From Panagrolaimus kolymaensis (Eukaryota; Nematoda; Chromadorea; Rhabditida; Panagrolaimidae), in assembly GCA_028622995.1 (NCBI GenBank), contig JAJQJQ010000055.1:1364001-1428000 (forward strand): a DNA stretch of 64,000 nt. Reading direction: 5' to 3'. Below are positions 47,801 through 64,000 of this stretch, piece after piece. Both the position numbers and the translations under genes were made by a program. How positions within the stretch are numbered: the first letter of the stretch is position 1; each line of letters begins with the position of its first letter. The notes under the pieces were generated by a model. The model ran no database searches. It was not told the DNA's origin and saw only the letters and a program-made list of their open reading frames with translations.

Positions 47801-49309
47801 TGTTTGTGCCAATAATGTTTTTTTGTTGTTGATGTTAAGGTTTTTGTCAAAAAAGAAAAAAGAAACATATGTGACTTCAATTTTTACGTTATTTTTTGTT
47901 CTGACCTTTTTTTTTCATTGTCGTCGTCGTCTCGTAGTCTTCGATGACTGGAGGAGGAAGATGAAAAGTCTCTCCTCCAATTTCAAGAAAATGCCACCAA
48001 AAAATTTATTTGTGATGAAACAACACAAGCAACAAAAAAATGCGAAGGAAAACTTCTTTCTTTTGCAATTCAATGACTTTTTAAACGTTACTCAACTCAA
48101 TGTGAATGAAAATTACTCTTTTCATTTTTAACAAAACTGGAAGAATATGGTTGCTGAGAAGGGATAGCCTCCAGCCACTTTATTTTATGATATGTAAGAA
48201 GTTGCTTCTGACATTTCAATGCATTGCATTTTTTCTGCAAAAAATAATTTTTTTTTCTTACTACCTAATTATATTTCAAAGCTTTTTTTGTGAAAGAAGA
48301 AAATTGACCTTTTTTTCCCCGCCACTCCTCGTGTTTTTTATTTTATTTTTTGCTTCAACTCCATATTGTTGTTTGATGTTAGATGTGCTTGTGGAAAGAA
48401 ATGGAATGCGCAGCCAATTTGCCATTCCTGTTGTTCCTGGTTTCTCTCTTCTTCTTTTTTTGTGAGTTACTAGCGTCTTTTCTTTTTTTTTTATTGGAAA
48501 ACATTTTATGCATTTTTTTTTGATATCGACAGGTATGAGAAATAGAGAAGTTTTTATCTCCGGAAATGGCAGGATAAACGACGAGCATGGATTCATTTAT
48601 TTTACGTGTATTTCTTTCATAAGCTTTCTTGACGAATTATATTTAAAATTATTTTTTGAACCCAAAATAAAAAACATCGACATTGTTTGTCCATTTAAAA
48701 ATAGAAGAGCATCTTTGAATACTTCGAATCATATTGTTAGTGTTTTTTCTTTCCACATTTTACTTTCTTGATAACCAAAAAAGATAGAGAACTATGAATT
48801 TCATCGGGAAAATCTTTTTATATTGCTATTTTATTATTTGTAATCTGTTTATCAAAGCATTAATTAGTAAATATAAACTATAATATAAATAAGTAAGTAA
48901 GACGATAATTATTTTCTCTCATGGGAAACGTATCCATGTTTTTCTTTCTCTTTACTCAAGAGTTTATAACCTTTTTTCCTTTTGGGAATTTCTGACGATG
49001 TTTCGCTGTTTTTCATTTGAGTTTGCCCACCTTTTTTTTATGCTGAAACCCATTTTTTTTTTCAAATGAAGTAATATTTTTTATTTTTTCATTTACGTTT
49101 ATAATATAAAAATTAAATGGCTTCTTATTTTTTTAAATCTCAACTTCCTTCCTTTATTTTTTATATTGTATTTTCCAAGATTTTTTTTGCCTGAACTTTA
49201 AAATGCAAACGTGTTAACACTTTTTTAATTCGTGCTTTAATTTTTTTAGTTCGAATTTACTTTATAAAAACTAATCAAATTTTTTAAAGGAATTGTGTAA
49301 GAAAAAATT
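44838..49309. other. Gene-poor 4.5-kb region
   Basis: No supported gene. Several open frames (for example at about 47718-48131 and 48106-48465, plus) are rich in Phe/Lys/Leu from homopolymer tracts and have no features of real proteins. One copy of a dispersed repeat lies at about 45430-45520. TTTTTTAAAG just before 49291 could be an acceptor for the small gene starting at 49310. Confidence 0.4.
45430..45520 (+). repeat. Dispersed repeat, copy 1
   Basis: The shared core runs from CACTTTTTGAAAG through AAAAAATGAAATTTATGTTG to GAAATACAGCT. It matches the copies at about 51765-51910 (same strand) and 54540-54700 (opposite strand). Confidence 0.55.
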
Positions 49310-49531
49310 ATGGGAGTCCCCGCTTGGGCTTGGTATGCATTTGGTGCTTGTTTTGGTTTGATTGTATTATTTTTACTTTTGGATTATCTAGTGATACGTC
49401 GCAACGCCCTTGGTGCAACTTGTTGTGTTCCAGATCCAAGAAAGCGAAATAATCAATCAAATAATAATAATTCAAATGAAAGTAAAGATCATCATCATAA
49501 ACGAAGTACGAATATGGTGCTGAGCGTTTAA
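49310..49531 (+). CDS. Small single-pass membrane protein, 73 aa
   Basis: Uninterrupted ATG-to-TAA frame. Residues about 5-28 (AWAWYAFGACFGLIVLFLLLDY) form one transmembrane segment, followed by a short basic stretch (VIRRN), a CC pair and an Asn/Ser/His/Lys-rich tail ending in VLSV. The composition shift from ordered to low-complexity tail, and an AAATTTTTTAAAG acceptor-like site 19 nt upstream (cis or trans splicing), support a genuine gene. Family not recognised. The CC near the membrane could be palmitoylated. Confidence 0.6.
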   Translation: MGVPAWAWYAFGACFGLIVLFLLLDYLVIRRNALGATCCVPDPRKRNNQSNNNNSNESKDHHHKRSTNMVLSV

Positions 49532-49767
49532 AAATTATTTCTTTCGTTATTTTAGTTACTGCTAGTTATAATTAACTGTTAAAGTTCAATTTTTTACTTG
49601 TTTTTTAAAGTAAGCAATAGGAAAAAAAATGAGAGATAAGTTTTCTTAACTTCTTTGTTACGTATCTCATACAAAATGATGCATTTCTATAATTCTCACG
49701 GGTTTTTTTTAAATTATTATTGTAATTTGAAAATCAATTTCTTGTTTTTTATTTATCAATAAATTTC

Positions 49768-51432
49768 TTATATTTTTAAAGATAAAACAGGAAAAAAAGT
49801 ATCGTTTTTACTTTCTAAAATTATAATTGGAACGTTGTCATCTGCATTAATCCAATTACCATATAACTTCCAAATGCCATCATTGAATACAGTTATCCTG
49901 CATGTTAACCATTGAGAAAGCATTTCCAAATGCAATTCGGTTAAATTATCCGAAGTTAAAGTCTCACTGACAATGGGAGTTTCATGATTAGTTCGAGAAA
50001 AGTCATGATCCAGACATTTGCCTAAAAATAAAATAAAAATGTTATTTGTTTTTTAAAATTAAACTTTGATACCCAATGTTTTGAAATTTTTAAATAAATG
50101 TTTGTGTAATGCATTTTTAATTTGCAGAAAATGATTTTCCTCTCCAGTAAAAAAATAAGAAAGACATGCATAGTCAGGAAATATTGGCGATGAAACTGGG
50201 TGAATTTCATTTGGACGAGATGATGGCAAGATTGTTTCAAAAGTAATTTTTAACAAAAATGCGGAAGTTAACGATCTTGAATAATCCAAGCACAGTTTTT
50301 TACACGTATTACTCAAAAACATCCCCGATGGATGGTAAAAATTTGCAGGAGTTGTTAGAATGGCAAGTGGTTGCTGTGGAACTTCAATATTTCTGAAATT
50401 AAAATTTTTTAAGCAATAAATTGAAACTTGTCTTTTTTTCTCAAAAAATTTATCAGAAATAAAAAAACAAAAGAATTTTTTTAGAAAATTTACTCACATT
50501 TTTTCCCTTTCAAATGGTTCATAAAAATCAATGTCATTTTGATTGTTAGTTTCATTATTAATATTTGAATCTGCATTAGGTTCCATAAATCTTCTAAAAA
50601 TTTGTTTTTCTCATAACTTAAAAAAGAATAAAAAAACAAACACAGAACGATTCATTCTTCGAGGTGGGGAAGATGGACATGGCAAATCATTATCATTGGG
50701 TTTACGTTTCCTTGAGTTAGCTAAAGTGGAATTAATAGACGTTCCAAAAGAGGCTAGAGAAATAGGATTTGGCGAAGTGAAAGAAGCAAGCGCGCTAAAA
50801 ATATATTTTTTTTAAATTATGGATAATGAATTTTAAAAATAATTTTTTTATTTGCTACATAATTTTTAAAGATTATTAGAAAATAAAAATAGTTTTATTA
50901 ATTCTTCTAAAGTTACTCACTTTCGAACAACGTCATTAATATTTTCTCGAGCATTTCGAAATTCTTCTTCTGAATCGGATGCTGAGTCATACTCAGGTAA
51001 CCCATGAGCTTTAGCCCATCGAGGACTAATTTTATTTTTAATTGATTCTTGATATTCATTTGATTCTTCGACGGGTATTGCATCGCAAAAATGAATTAAT
51101 GGAGCATAAAAAATTTTATCATTTAAAACACCAAACAATTTTTTCTTTGTAATGGAAAAACATTTTCGACAATACCAATTTTTGCCATTTTTTAAATAAT
51201 CACGAACCAATCCAGGATAATTTTTTTCGGGAACAATAATTAAATGGTTTGGCTTGTTTCGATTATTAACTCCGAATCGAAAGTCATGTACCTCTCTTTT
51301 TTCGAGTTTCATGAGATAAAGCGGATCACTTAAAAAACTTTCTTAATGCCTGAATTCGGTTATTTAAATACGATAAAAACAAACTTACAAAAAGTTAGGA
51401 GCAAATTCGTTATTTTCATTAGCGGCTGCCAT
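49768..51432 (-). CDS. Protein with C2HC-type zinc-binding candidate and OTU-like domain, 424 aa
   Basis: Six exons (51432-51389, 51328-50921, 50794-50642, 50593-50498, 50392-50073, 50021-49768) join in frame. The N-terminal part (about residues 15-100) contains NWYCRKC about 25 residues before HFC, a FLYWCH-like zinc-binding pattern. The middle (about 115-235) is acidic then Ser/Pro/Asn-rich, with a basic SRKRK that may be a nuclear signal. Residues about 295-424 resemble an OTU cysteine protease: FPDYACLSYFFTGEENH keeps the Asp and Cys of the D-x2-C OTU signature. The downstream helix, 'ITVFNDGIWKLYG' strand and IIILESKND strand follow in order. The position normally holding the catalytic His reads Thr (NDTFF), so activity is doubtful. 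Such FLYWCH/OTU pairings occur in nematode transposon-derived genes; this one is intact and spliced, suggesting domestication. The domain calls are by eye. Confidence 0.6.
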
Positions 51433-52554
51433 AATTTTAGTTGCAGTATCTAAAGCAAAAAATAATTTAAGGTCCGTTGATGTTGGAGAAATAAAAAGCA
51501 ACAAATCATCCGTTATTACTTTTAATGGATAAAAGAAAATTATTCATACTTCTTTTAAATAAAAATGTTAAGCAAAAAAGCAAAAAATAGTTCGTCACAA
51601 TAGTAAAAAGGCACGATCGAATAATTACACACGAGTCAATGTTTTATCTTATGTTGTCGTAAAAAAAAGATGGCACCTAATAAATTTGAATAAAATTGAG
51701 TCTCTTCTTAATGGAAGTTGAAACAAAGGCGAAGAAAAAATTTTAAATATCAAAACTTTTTTTGCACTCATGAAGAGGGATAGTAACAAAAGTTTTGAAT
51801 TTTTGCATTTAAATGTTACTTACTTTTTGAAAGTAATAAAAAAATTTTAAAAAATGAAATTTTATGTTACTATCAAAGAAATACAGTTTTATCAAAGTTT
51901 TATTAATTAGTTCATTGAATCAATAATAATAATAAAAAAGCTTATGACACTTTTGGATTTTAATGGACAAAAGAGAGAGGGAATAATTATAATCTCAAAC
52001 TTTTTAATCTAATTCTTAATGTAACAAAGATGAAAATGAATTCACAAACATTTTAGCAAAAAATAAAATATTGATCGTAAAAAATTTAACACATGGCTGG
52101 CATTTTTATTCCATTCTCTTTTGTTTAGCGTCCACACAATAAACATATGAAAGAAAGATACACATAAAATTCGTTGAAAATGGGGGCAAAAATAAACTTC
52201 TTCTTTTGTATTGACCATCGCTGGCAAAAATAAACGCAACGCCAATTTAAATATTTTTTATTTATGTGCTTAGAAACAAATCGAAAAGAAGTGCGATTGC
52301 CTTTAAAAAATGTTCATATTTGAGGTCATTGATAATGAATGCAATCTCAAAGTTTTAAGGCAAACTCAGTCATTTAAAAATAAAACTAACCCAAAAAAAA
52401 AATTATGTTAGGATGCAAAAATTTATTTACAACGTTTTTTAAATAAATGATGATACGTTTTTGTTAAAGATAAAATTCTAACAAATAAGTAATAAATAAA
52501 TGATAAGTAAAAATATGGCAGTTTATTATTGATTTGTTTTGTTTTTTTATTTAT
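51433..52554. other. Intergenic region with a dispersed repeat copy
   Basis: AT-rich and without a supported gene. It contains repeat copy 2 (about 51765-51910) and probably the promoter of the OTU-like gene. Confidence 0.4.
51765..51910 (+). repeat. Dispersed repeat, copy 2
   Basis: Shares AGTAACAAAAGTTTTGAATT, CTTTTTGAAAGTAA and ATGAAATTTTATGTTACT, followed by GAAATACAG, with the inverted copy at about 54540-54700. Part is also shared with 45430-45520. Confidence 0.6.
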
Positions 52555-54933
52555 TTAAAAACTCATAACACGAGTTTGGATCATTTCCTCTCTTAAAAGT
52601 TGGCACCTTAATGCAGTGATTAGAGAAGTTACTCGGTCATCCATTTCCTGTAAAAAAATATTTTTAGCCACCGACAATAGTTATCAAAATAACCTTTTCT
52701 TGATATTCAGAATTTATGGCTCCAATATTTGAATCATTATCGTAATCTGCATTAGTTACTGCGGATCCAACCGATGAAGCATCATGAACTTTTTTATTTT
52801 TAGTTTTTGGAGTTTTTTCTTCTTCAGAATCTGGTGGCGTTAACAAATCAGGTGATTTCGCAGAAGATTCAGTTTCTTCATAATGCATTAATTGATTGAT
52901 ATGTTTTACTGGAGGGTTTTGTTGCTGCCTTGACTTCGAAGCTTTCTCACCAGGAATAGTTTTACCATTTTTGGGTGTTTTTGTAAGGGTTTTAGAACGT
53001 TCCAGACGAGCTTTACTTTTAGCTGCTTCTATTTCAGCAACTTTGGGATAATTTGTAATTCGCACAGTAGCGGATGTTGGAACACTTTTGATAGGCTTTA
53101 ATGGTCTTTTTGCATCCACTCTAACTTTTTCCTTTTCATTATGGCTATGACTATGATGAAGATGGTGGTGATGCTTTTCACTTTTTGCTGTTGCTGAAGC
53201 CAATCGATCATTTATTTTGTTTGGTTTTGCAGATAATGATCGACCAATATGATTAGACTTGTTACCATTTGGAGTGCCAATGGCGGGCAAAGTTCTTTCT
53301 CGAATTAAAGATGATAAAGCTCTTTGATATTGTTCAACTTCTTGCCTTCTTATTGCTGCTTCTTTTCTCATTTTTTCAAGCATTTTAGGGTCTCGAATTC
53401 CATTTGCATCAAGCAAAGTTGAATCGTCTGAAAAAACTTTGATAGAAATTTTATTGATTGGGTAAGAAAAGTTTTTTTCTTTCAAATTTGGGGTTAGCTT
53501 ACCATTTTCCTGAAAAGCTGCCTCAAGCATGTGATGAAGCTCTTCATTTTCTCTTTGCAAAGTTTCTATCATTTCTGCCAATTTTGATCTTTCAGCATCC
53601 AACTCGGCGTATGGAACACTTAAAATAATTTTACGATAATAAAAAGGGGAAAGGTAATCGAAGATCCATCAATTATTTTTACTTGTTTTATTTTTTTAAA
53701 TCGCTTTTGGTATTTTAAAGCTTTAAAAAATTAAATATTCTCTCACCTTTTTTCCAAGCGATGCTTTAATTTTGCACAATCAGTTTCTAATTTAATCATT
53801 TTTTTTCTCATTTCTGTGGCGTTGAAAATATTTTTATCACCCAATAAATTGCTGAAAAAAAAGAGAAGCAATCAGACTAAATTCAAAAATATTAAGGGAA
53901 AAAAGTTACTTTATTTCTTGAGATTTTTCTCTTAAAGCTCTTTCATATTGAATTATTTTTCGTTTAAGTGAATTCATTTCTAATTGCTCCTGATCTTTGG
54001 TCAAAGTTACTGGCTAAAAAATGAATGAAAATAATTTAAAAACATTGCATAAATTTAAATAAAACTAACATCTTGAAGTAAATTTTCTATTTCTTGTTCC
54101 CTCTTTTTTAAATCATTATTTGCCACAGTAAAATGAGTTTTAAGAATATCGTGTTCGTGATTTAGGGCTTTATAACGCTAAAAAAAATTTCTTCAAATTA
54201 TTTAAATTTACTTCAACGGAATTTTTTTACTCTTTTGAGTTGAACCAATTCTTCACGCAAATCATCTTCAGTCAATGTTTTACCTGGAGTATAACTATAA
54301 TCTGGAGTGCCATTTACTGGAAAATATGGATTAGCAATTTTTAAAAAAAGAAAGTTAGCTAACGTGGTGGCAAATAAGTTGTATGTAGACTGCTTTTTGA
54401 CCGGTTTAAAACATTTCCACTCACCAATCGACGATCACGTTCTAGTGACCTCGAGGCATTTGCTGATGTTCCTTAAAAGTTAAAAAAGAATGTTTGAGTT
54501 TTACAATGTGTTTTAAACTTTTTTAGGAATTTTATTCAAATCTAACTTTTAAAATTAAGCTGTATTTCATTGACAGTAACATAAAATTTATTATTTTAAA
54601 TTTTTTTAATTACTTTCAAAAAATGGGAGTGACATCAAAAAAGCAAAAATTCAAAACTTTTGTTATTCTCCAACTTTTTGAGTACCGAAAAATTTCGATA
54701 TATTGTGCAATTGATTGACATGAATGACCTCAAAAACAAAAGAAGTGTGTGGTATTTTTATCATTCCACTTGAATATATTCTGTTTTTTTGAAAAATCTT
54801 TTAATTTGCGGTTGTTAAAGAAAAAATAAAAACCTTTTAAAAACTTACTGTTTGTTAACAAAGTTTTGTCACTACCTTTTCCACAATAATGACATTTAAA
54901 AGAAATACTTGTTTTTTTAGTTGCACGCTTCAT
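52555..54933 (-). CDS. Coiled-coil protein with basic/Ser-rich central region, family unknown
   Basis: About nine exons on the minus strand run from the ATG at 54933 to TAA at 52555-52557. The N-terminus carries a CHYC pair. Exons between about 54290 and 53500 encode almost continuous coiled coil (for example YKALNHEHDILKTHF, LKKREQEIENLLQD, LAEMIETLQRENEELHHMLE). A further short coil follows (MLEKMRKEAAIRRQEVEQYQ). Next comes a disordered basic region with a His-rich patch near 53150 and a PDLLTPPDSEEE stretch. A final short helix (VTSLITALRCQLLREEM) ends the chain. The junction between the second exon (ending about 54425) and the next (from about 54319) needs a non-consensus donor to stay in frame, so the 5' model is less certain. 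A cytoskeletal or centrosomal scaffold is plausible, but I do not recognise an orthologue. Confidence 0.6.
54540..54700 (-). repeat. Dispersed repeat, copy 3 (inverted)
   Basis: The reverse complement matches 51765-51910 over about 150 bp, including AATAACAAAAGTTTTGAATT and GAAATACAGCTT. It lies inside an intron of the coiled-coil gene. Confidence 0.6.
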
Positions 54934-56640
54934 TATCAATAATAAATAGCATAAAATATTTTAAAAATAAAAAGGTGTAGGAAATAGAGAATAAATTTTA
55001 AAACAAAAACTTAACAACGAAGAGAATTGAAATAAATGCGTAAGCCGAACGCCATGACCGCCAAAATATCCTTTTTTCTCCCGTCTTTTTTCTTAAAGTC
55101 GAATTCTCTTTTTTTCCCTCTTCGTTCGCAGTAAATATTTCTCTCTTCAGTCTCTGCCTTCCTTCTTCGGGTTTACATAGATGGATGCTGGAAAAAAATG
55201 AAAAAATAACGAAATTTAAATTTGAAGGTGGAAATAAATATTAGCAACCAGCTGGCTGTTGGCGCGGCGCGAGCTACCTTTTATTTAAAAAAAAAGCGAG
55301 AAAAAAGAAGGTAATAAAAAAGCTAATAAGACTAGGTGGTAGCAGCTATTTATAGAGGATCAAAAATTTGAATGAGTATAAAAATAAAACATATTTTTTA
55401 CCCACGTTGGCATGACAACCGCCCAAACAATTGTTTATTTATTTATTTTTTAAGTAATTTTGATCAAAAAATTTCTAATCCTTCTTTTTTAAAATATATA
55501 AAAAGTTCAAAAGAATTTTGACTATCTTTTTTTTCAAGTAATCCTTTTTTACTTTTTATTGTTTAATTTTTTTTTTGCAAAGCAGTAAACAATTTTTGAA
55601 TGAATGAGTTTGTAAAAAGTAGGTTAAAAATAGCTAAATTTTTATACGTAGTTTTCGTCAACAAATAAGCTTATTTCTTTAAAAATTAGAAAAGGAATTT
55701 TTCAAAAACAACAACTTTGGTAAAAAGTTAAGCTAACTAAATCTTATTTTATTAACGTTTTCATGCTTTTTCGAAAGTTTTTTTAAAAATCTTTATTTTT
55801 TAAATTTTTTTATTCATAGTATTTTCCAGGAATGAAATGCCAAAGTTAGTTGTGTGTGTGGGAGAAAGTTTTCACCACTAATTTCATTTTAATCCAAGAA
55901 AAAGAAAAGTAAATTAAAAAATAGTTTTCTCATGCTATTACTAACGAAAAAAATAATAAAACGACATAGTTCATAAATTCTTTCAAGTTCGAGAAGAAAA
56001 CAATAATTACTTTTGAAAAACTTGCTGTCAAGCTTTAAAAGAACAAAATACAAAAAAAGGCCGCGAGTATCAAAAAAAACAGTAATAAAGTTTTAAAAGG
56101 TTACAAATATAATAAATCTTTTTTTTAAATTGTAAGGTGTTTATGGAAAAAATGGAAGCGTTTACAACCATGCACTTTATGCTTACCACAGATCTCTGAC
56201 ACTATCAAAAGACAGTAATCAAACATTTCTTGATTAGATGGAAATGTCTGAAAACCAAAAATTTTTGAATTAATTTTGACATTTTTTTAATCGAATTTTC
56301 ACTCCAAGAATGTCTAAGTAACATATTTCCCAGACAGACGAGAAAAAGAAAAAAAGAGCAAAAACAAAAATCAAATTAGTAAAAACACGAACACTTCTCA
56401 GCTGACCAACTATAACTACTATCATTTTCAATTACACTGAATTGACTTCGATTAACTTTTTTGAATACAAAAAAAGTGCTCGATAGTTTTGTTTTTTATT
56501 AGCTCCATCAAAGTCATTCTTTTTTTTGTTGCTATATTTTATCTCCATTTTCAATGTTTTACAATTTCGGAAGTTCGATAACATATTTCTTAAATTTTAA
56601 TTTCATAAAAAGTTTGTTTATTTCTTATTTTTTTCTTCTA
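54934..56640. other. Divergent intergenic region
   Basis: AT-rich with no supported gene. It separates the start of the coiled-coil gene (-) from the small membrane protein gene (+), so it probably holds both promoters. Confidence 0.4.
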
Positions 56641-56814
56641 ATGAATGATTTTAAAGATACAAATAAATCTTTTTATTTAGCTATAGATATTTCACTTGTA
56701 ATTATTTTATTATTGATTGGAACCATTGGTGCAATTATATTTATTTTTACATGCATCGTCAATCAACAAACTCGAATACGACCAAAATCACCGCAGCAAT
56801 TTGAAAGAGTTTAA
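56641..56814 (+). CDS. Small single-pass membrane protein, 57 aa
   Basis: ATG at 56641 to TAA at 56812-56814. A short polar N-terminus precedes one long transmembrane segment (AIDISLVIILLLIGTIGAII and following). A basic cytosolic tail (TRIRPKSPQQFERV) ends the chain. An in-frame upstream ATG at 56554 would add a second hydrophobic stretch; I prefer 56641 because the extra part is translation of T-rich leader. It is followed after 507 bp by V-ATPase A in the same direction, so an operon is possible. No family recognised. Confidence 0.5.
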   Translation: MNDFKDTNKSFYLAIDISLVIILLLIGTIGAIIFIFTCIVNQQTRIRPKSPQQFERV

Positions 56815-57321
56815 ATTTTTTTAAAAACAAATTTAAGTAAATTTATTAATTGTAAAAGTTATGTTCCATTTTGAGACAATAAATTATTCCAAAAAATATA
56901 CAATTTTAATTGGAAATTTGAATAAAAATTGGTCTTCGACATTGCATTTAAAACTTTTTGCTCTCATGGAAAAAAGCAAGAACTCATCTTTTCTCTTCGC
57001 CTGTGTAGTCTTGACGCGAAATTATCAATCATTGGTCTTCGATTTCCTTTTTCGTCCCTTTTTTTGCAAAGCAGAGAGACTATTGAATTTTTTTTATATC
57101 AAGGTGGAAATTGATCTTTCCTCTTCAAAAACAATCCGTGAACATTGGACAAAAAAAATATTAGGCGTTAAACAATTGCCTCTGGAAATTTAATTTATCG
57201 TTTTAATTCTTTATTAAATATTTGTTACGGCTTTTTAGTTTTTTAAAAATAATTTTTAAATGAGAAATAGAATTCATATATCCTTGATTATTTTTTAGGT
57301 GCCAAATTCCTAAGTTTAAAT
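56815..57321 (+). other. Spacer before V-ATPase A with likely splice-leader acceptor
   Basis: TTATTTTTTAG ends at 57298, 23 nt before the V-ATPase A ATG, and resembles the intron acceptors in this window. It could be a trans-splice site. Overlapping open frames at 56861-57193 in two phases have no recognisable content. Confidence 0.35.
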
Positions 57322-62775
<5,454 letters not shown>

Positions 62776-63409
62776 ATAAATTAATTAAAAAAGAATCCTC
62801 ATAAAACTTTTTAACTTAAATTTAATTTTTTTAAATGTATAGCGAAAATAAGATTTTTATTAGCTTAAAATAATTATACTTTACTCACTTTTTTAATTTT
62901 GCTGATTATTACTATTATTTTTTGATAGTGAAACACATTGTTGTCAGATTTGAATATTCCACACTTTTCTTCCTCGTTCACTTATATTTTTTTTTCTCGA
63001 TAGTATTAAATTTTTATTTTAGCCTATTTAAACTTTTTAAAAAACTTGTTATTTTATTCTTAGTTTTGCCGCAGCAGCTCCTGTGATAGTTGGATTTTTA
63101 TTTTTAAAGAAATGATATATAAAATTATTAATATTTTTATAAATGTCACTGATGGAAGCCCTACATAATCAACACACATTATTATTTATTTTAATCGTCA
63201 GAAAAAGAAGATTAACTTAGCAAAGATAATTAAATTTACACATTTACAAAAATTACAAAAATAAAAGCCTTTTTCGAAACATACAAATTGTTTTAACTTT
63301 TTTTTCTTCAAAAATTTGATTTCAAGCATCGACTAGACACAATATTTAAAAAACACGCTTTTTAATGAAATGGAAAATTAGCTTTTTTGAATTCAATGCT
63401 GCCTCTTGT
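62776..63409. other. Convergent 3' region
   Basis: Contains the 3' UTRs of V-ATPase A (+) and the TGF-beta ligand (-). No further gene is seen. Confidence 0.5.
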
Positions 63410-64000
63410 TTAGCTGCAAGAACATGAACGAACGATCATATTTTTAAGGGTTTTAAGTTGAAGATTTCCTGAAAAAATAGATTCCATCATTTTTCATTTT
63501 AGATTATTAGAAAATATTTTTTACCATCAGCATCTTGATAAAGGAAATCAATGGGATCAGAAACTTCAGGAGCGCAACACATTTCCAAGGGTTTTTTTGC
63601 ATACAAAATTGATGAATGATTAATTTTTCCTTTTTTGAGACTTGCAGCATTGCAAAAGCCAGCACAATAATAAAAATCAACGCGTTTTGGTGCAAGAATC
63701 CAATCCATGTTTAATTCTTCAAATGAAATCTTAAAGAATTAAAAATGCTTATTTGAAATGGGTGTTAATTAGAATATTTAAACGTTACCGTAAATGGAAA
63801 GAGACAACAAGCTGTAGTTTTATGATCTTGACCTTGTTCGCAAATGGGCGTTTTACGTGGTGCAACGGCGTTATCTCGTTTTTGTTTAACCCGAAAATGA
63901 GTATTTGAAATTTCAAGATAAGCTGGAGGTTTGGTTTCAGCGACAATTTCACTATATAGTTCTTCATTTTCATCCTCTTCATGCAAAATGGAAAGTTTTA
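63410..64000 (-). CDS. TGF-beta superfamily ligand, C-terminal part (runs off window end)
   Basis: Three exons are visible: 63468-63410 (last), 63729-63525, and 64000-63789, which is open to the window end. The mature domain follows a dibasic KQKR furin-type site near 63884. It shows the cystine-knot pattern: an early Cys, CC, MDWILAPKRVDFYYCAGFC, a CC pair before PEVSDPIDFLY, and a terminal C-x-C-x ending MIVRSCSCS. That makes nine cysteines, as in the TGF-beta/activin/DAF-7 group rather than the seven of BMPs. The usual CGC near the end is CSC here. Ligands of this type are secreted dimers signalling through Ser/Thr kinase receptors; in nematodes DAF-7 controls dauer and TIG-2 is less well known. 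I cannot decide which orthologue this is. Confidence 0.9.

Noticed and set aside
47718..48465. Overlapping plus-strand frames of 137 and 119 codons
   Set aside because: Composition is that of poly-T/poly-A translation, with no conserved pattern and no splice-supported neighbours.
56861..57193. Two overlapping plus-strand frames before V-ATPase A
   Set aside because: Both phases are open at once, which fits compositional bias more than coding; neither has a recognisable domain. Probably spacer or 3' UTR.

Overview
The window reads as nuclear DNA of a nematode. It is very AT-rich. Genes carry many introns, mostly 36-110 nt with GTAAGT-like donors and TTTTAG or TTTCAG acceptors. The recognisable proteins are animal-type. 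A sedentary plant-parasitic (Meloidogyne-like) nematode is my guess from base composition and intron style; I could not test it.

Layout: 0.5-0.9 kb, 3' end of an unrecognised Cys-rich gene (+). 2.5-4.2 kb, a 509-aa type I membrane glycoprotein (-). 4.8-5.3 kb, a decayed pseudogene (-). 5.8-7.5 kb, a 520-aa protein made of degenerate Hsp70-ATPase-like pieces (+). 8.1-8.7 kb, a V-ATPase subunit D gene cut off after about 136 residues (-), head to head with a complete Bud23-type 18S rRNA methyltransferase (9.1-10.4 kb, +). 10.9-14.4 kb, a 448-aa type I receptor-like protein (-). 14.4-30.7 kb holds no supported gene but carries a hAT-like non-autonomous element with a perfect 8-bp target duplication. 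30.7-32.4 kb, a complete SLC36-type amino acid transporter (-).

33.3-44.8 kb is a duplicated interval. A complete N-acetylglucosamine-6-phosphate deacetylase gene (43.1-44.8 kb, -) has a 5'-truncated copy at 33.3-34.3 kb whose 3' 0.7 kb looks identical, introns included. Between the copies lie an 11-exon secreted protein (36.6-39.4 kb, -) with a foldback element in one intron, a second hAT-like element (40.1-40.5 kb), and two decayed relatives of one unknown sequence.

44.8-49.3 kb is gene-poor. A 73-aa membrane protein (49.3 kb, +), a 424-aa protein with a C2HC-type zinc-binding candidate and an OTU-like domain (49.8-51.4 kb, -) and a coiled-coil protein (52.6-54.9 kb, -) follow. 56.6-62.8 kb holds a 57-aa membrane protein and a complete V-ATPase subunit A gene (vha-13 type, +). 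Its 3.4-kb fourth intron contains a whole four-pass membrane-protein gene on the opposite strand. The window ends inside a 9-cysteine TGF-beta family ligand (-).

The housekeeping genes serve separate functions: V-ATPase rotary proton pumping, ribosome biogenesis, amino-sugar catabolism and amino acid transport. I see no evidence that they form one system. Exon coordinates were derived by hand from splice signals and reading-frame continuity. Family assignments come from recognised sequence motifs, not database searches.
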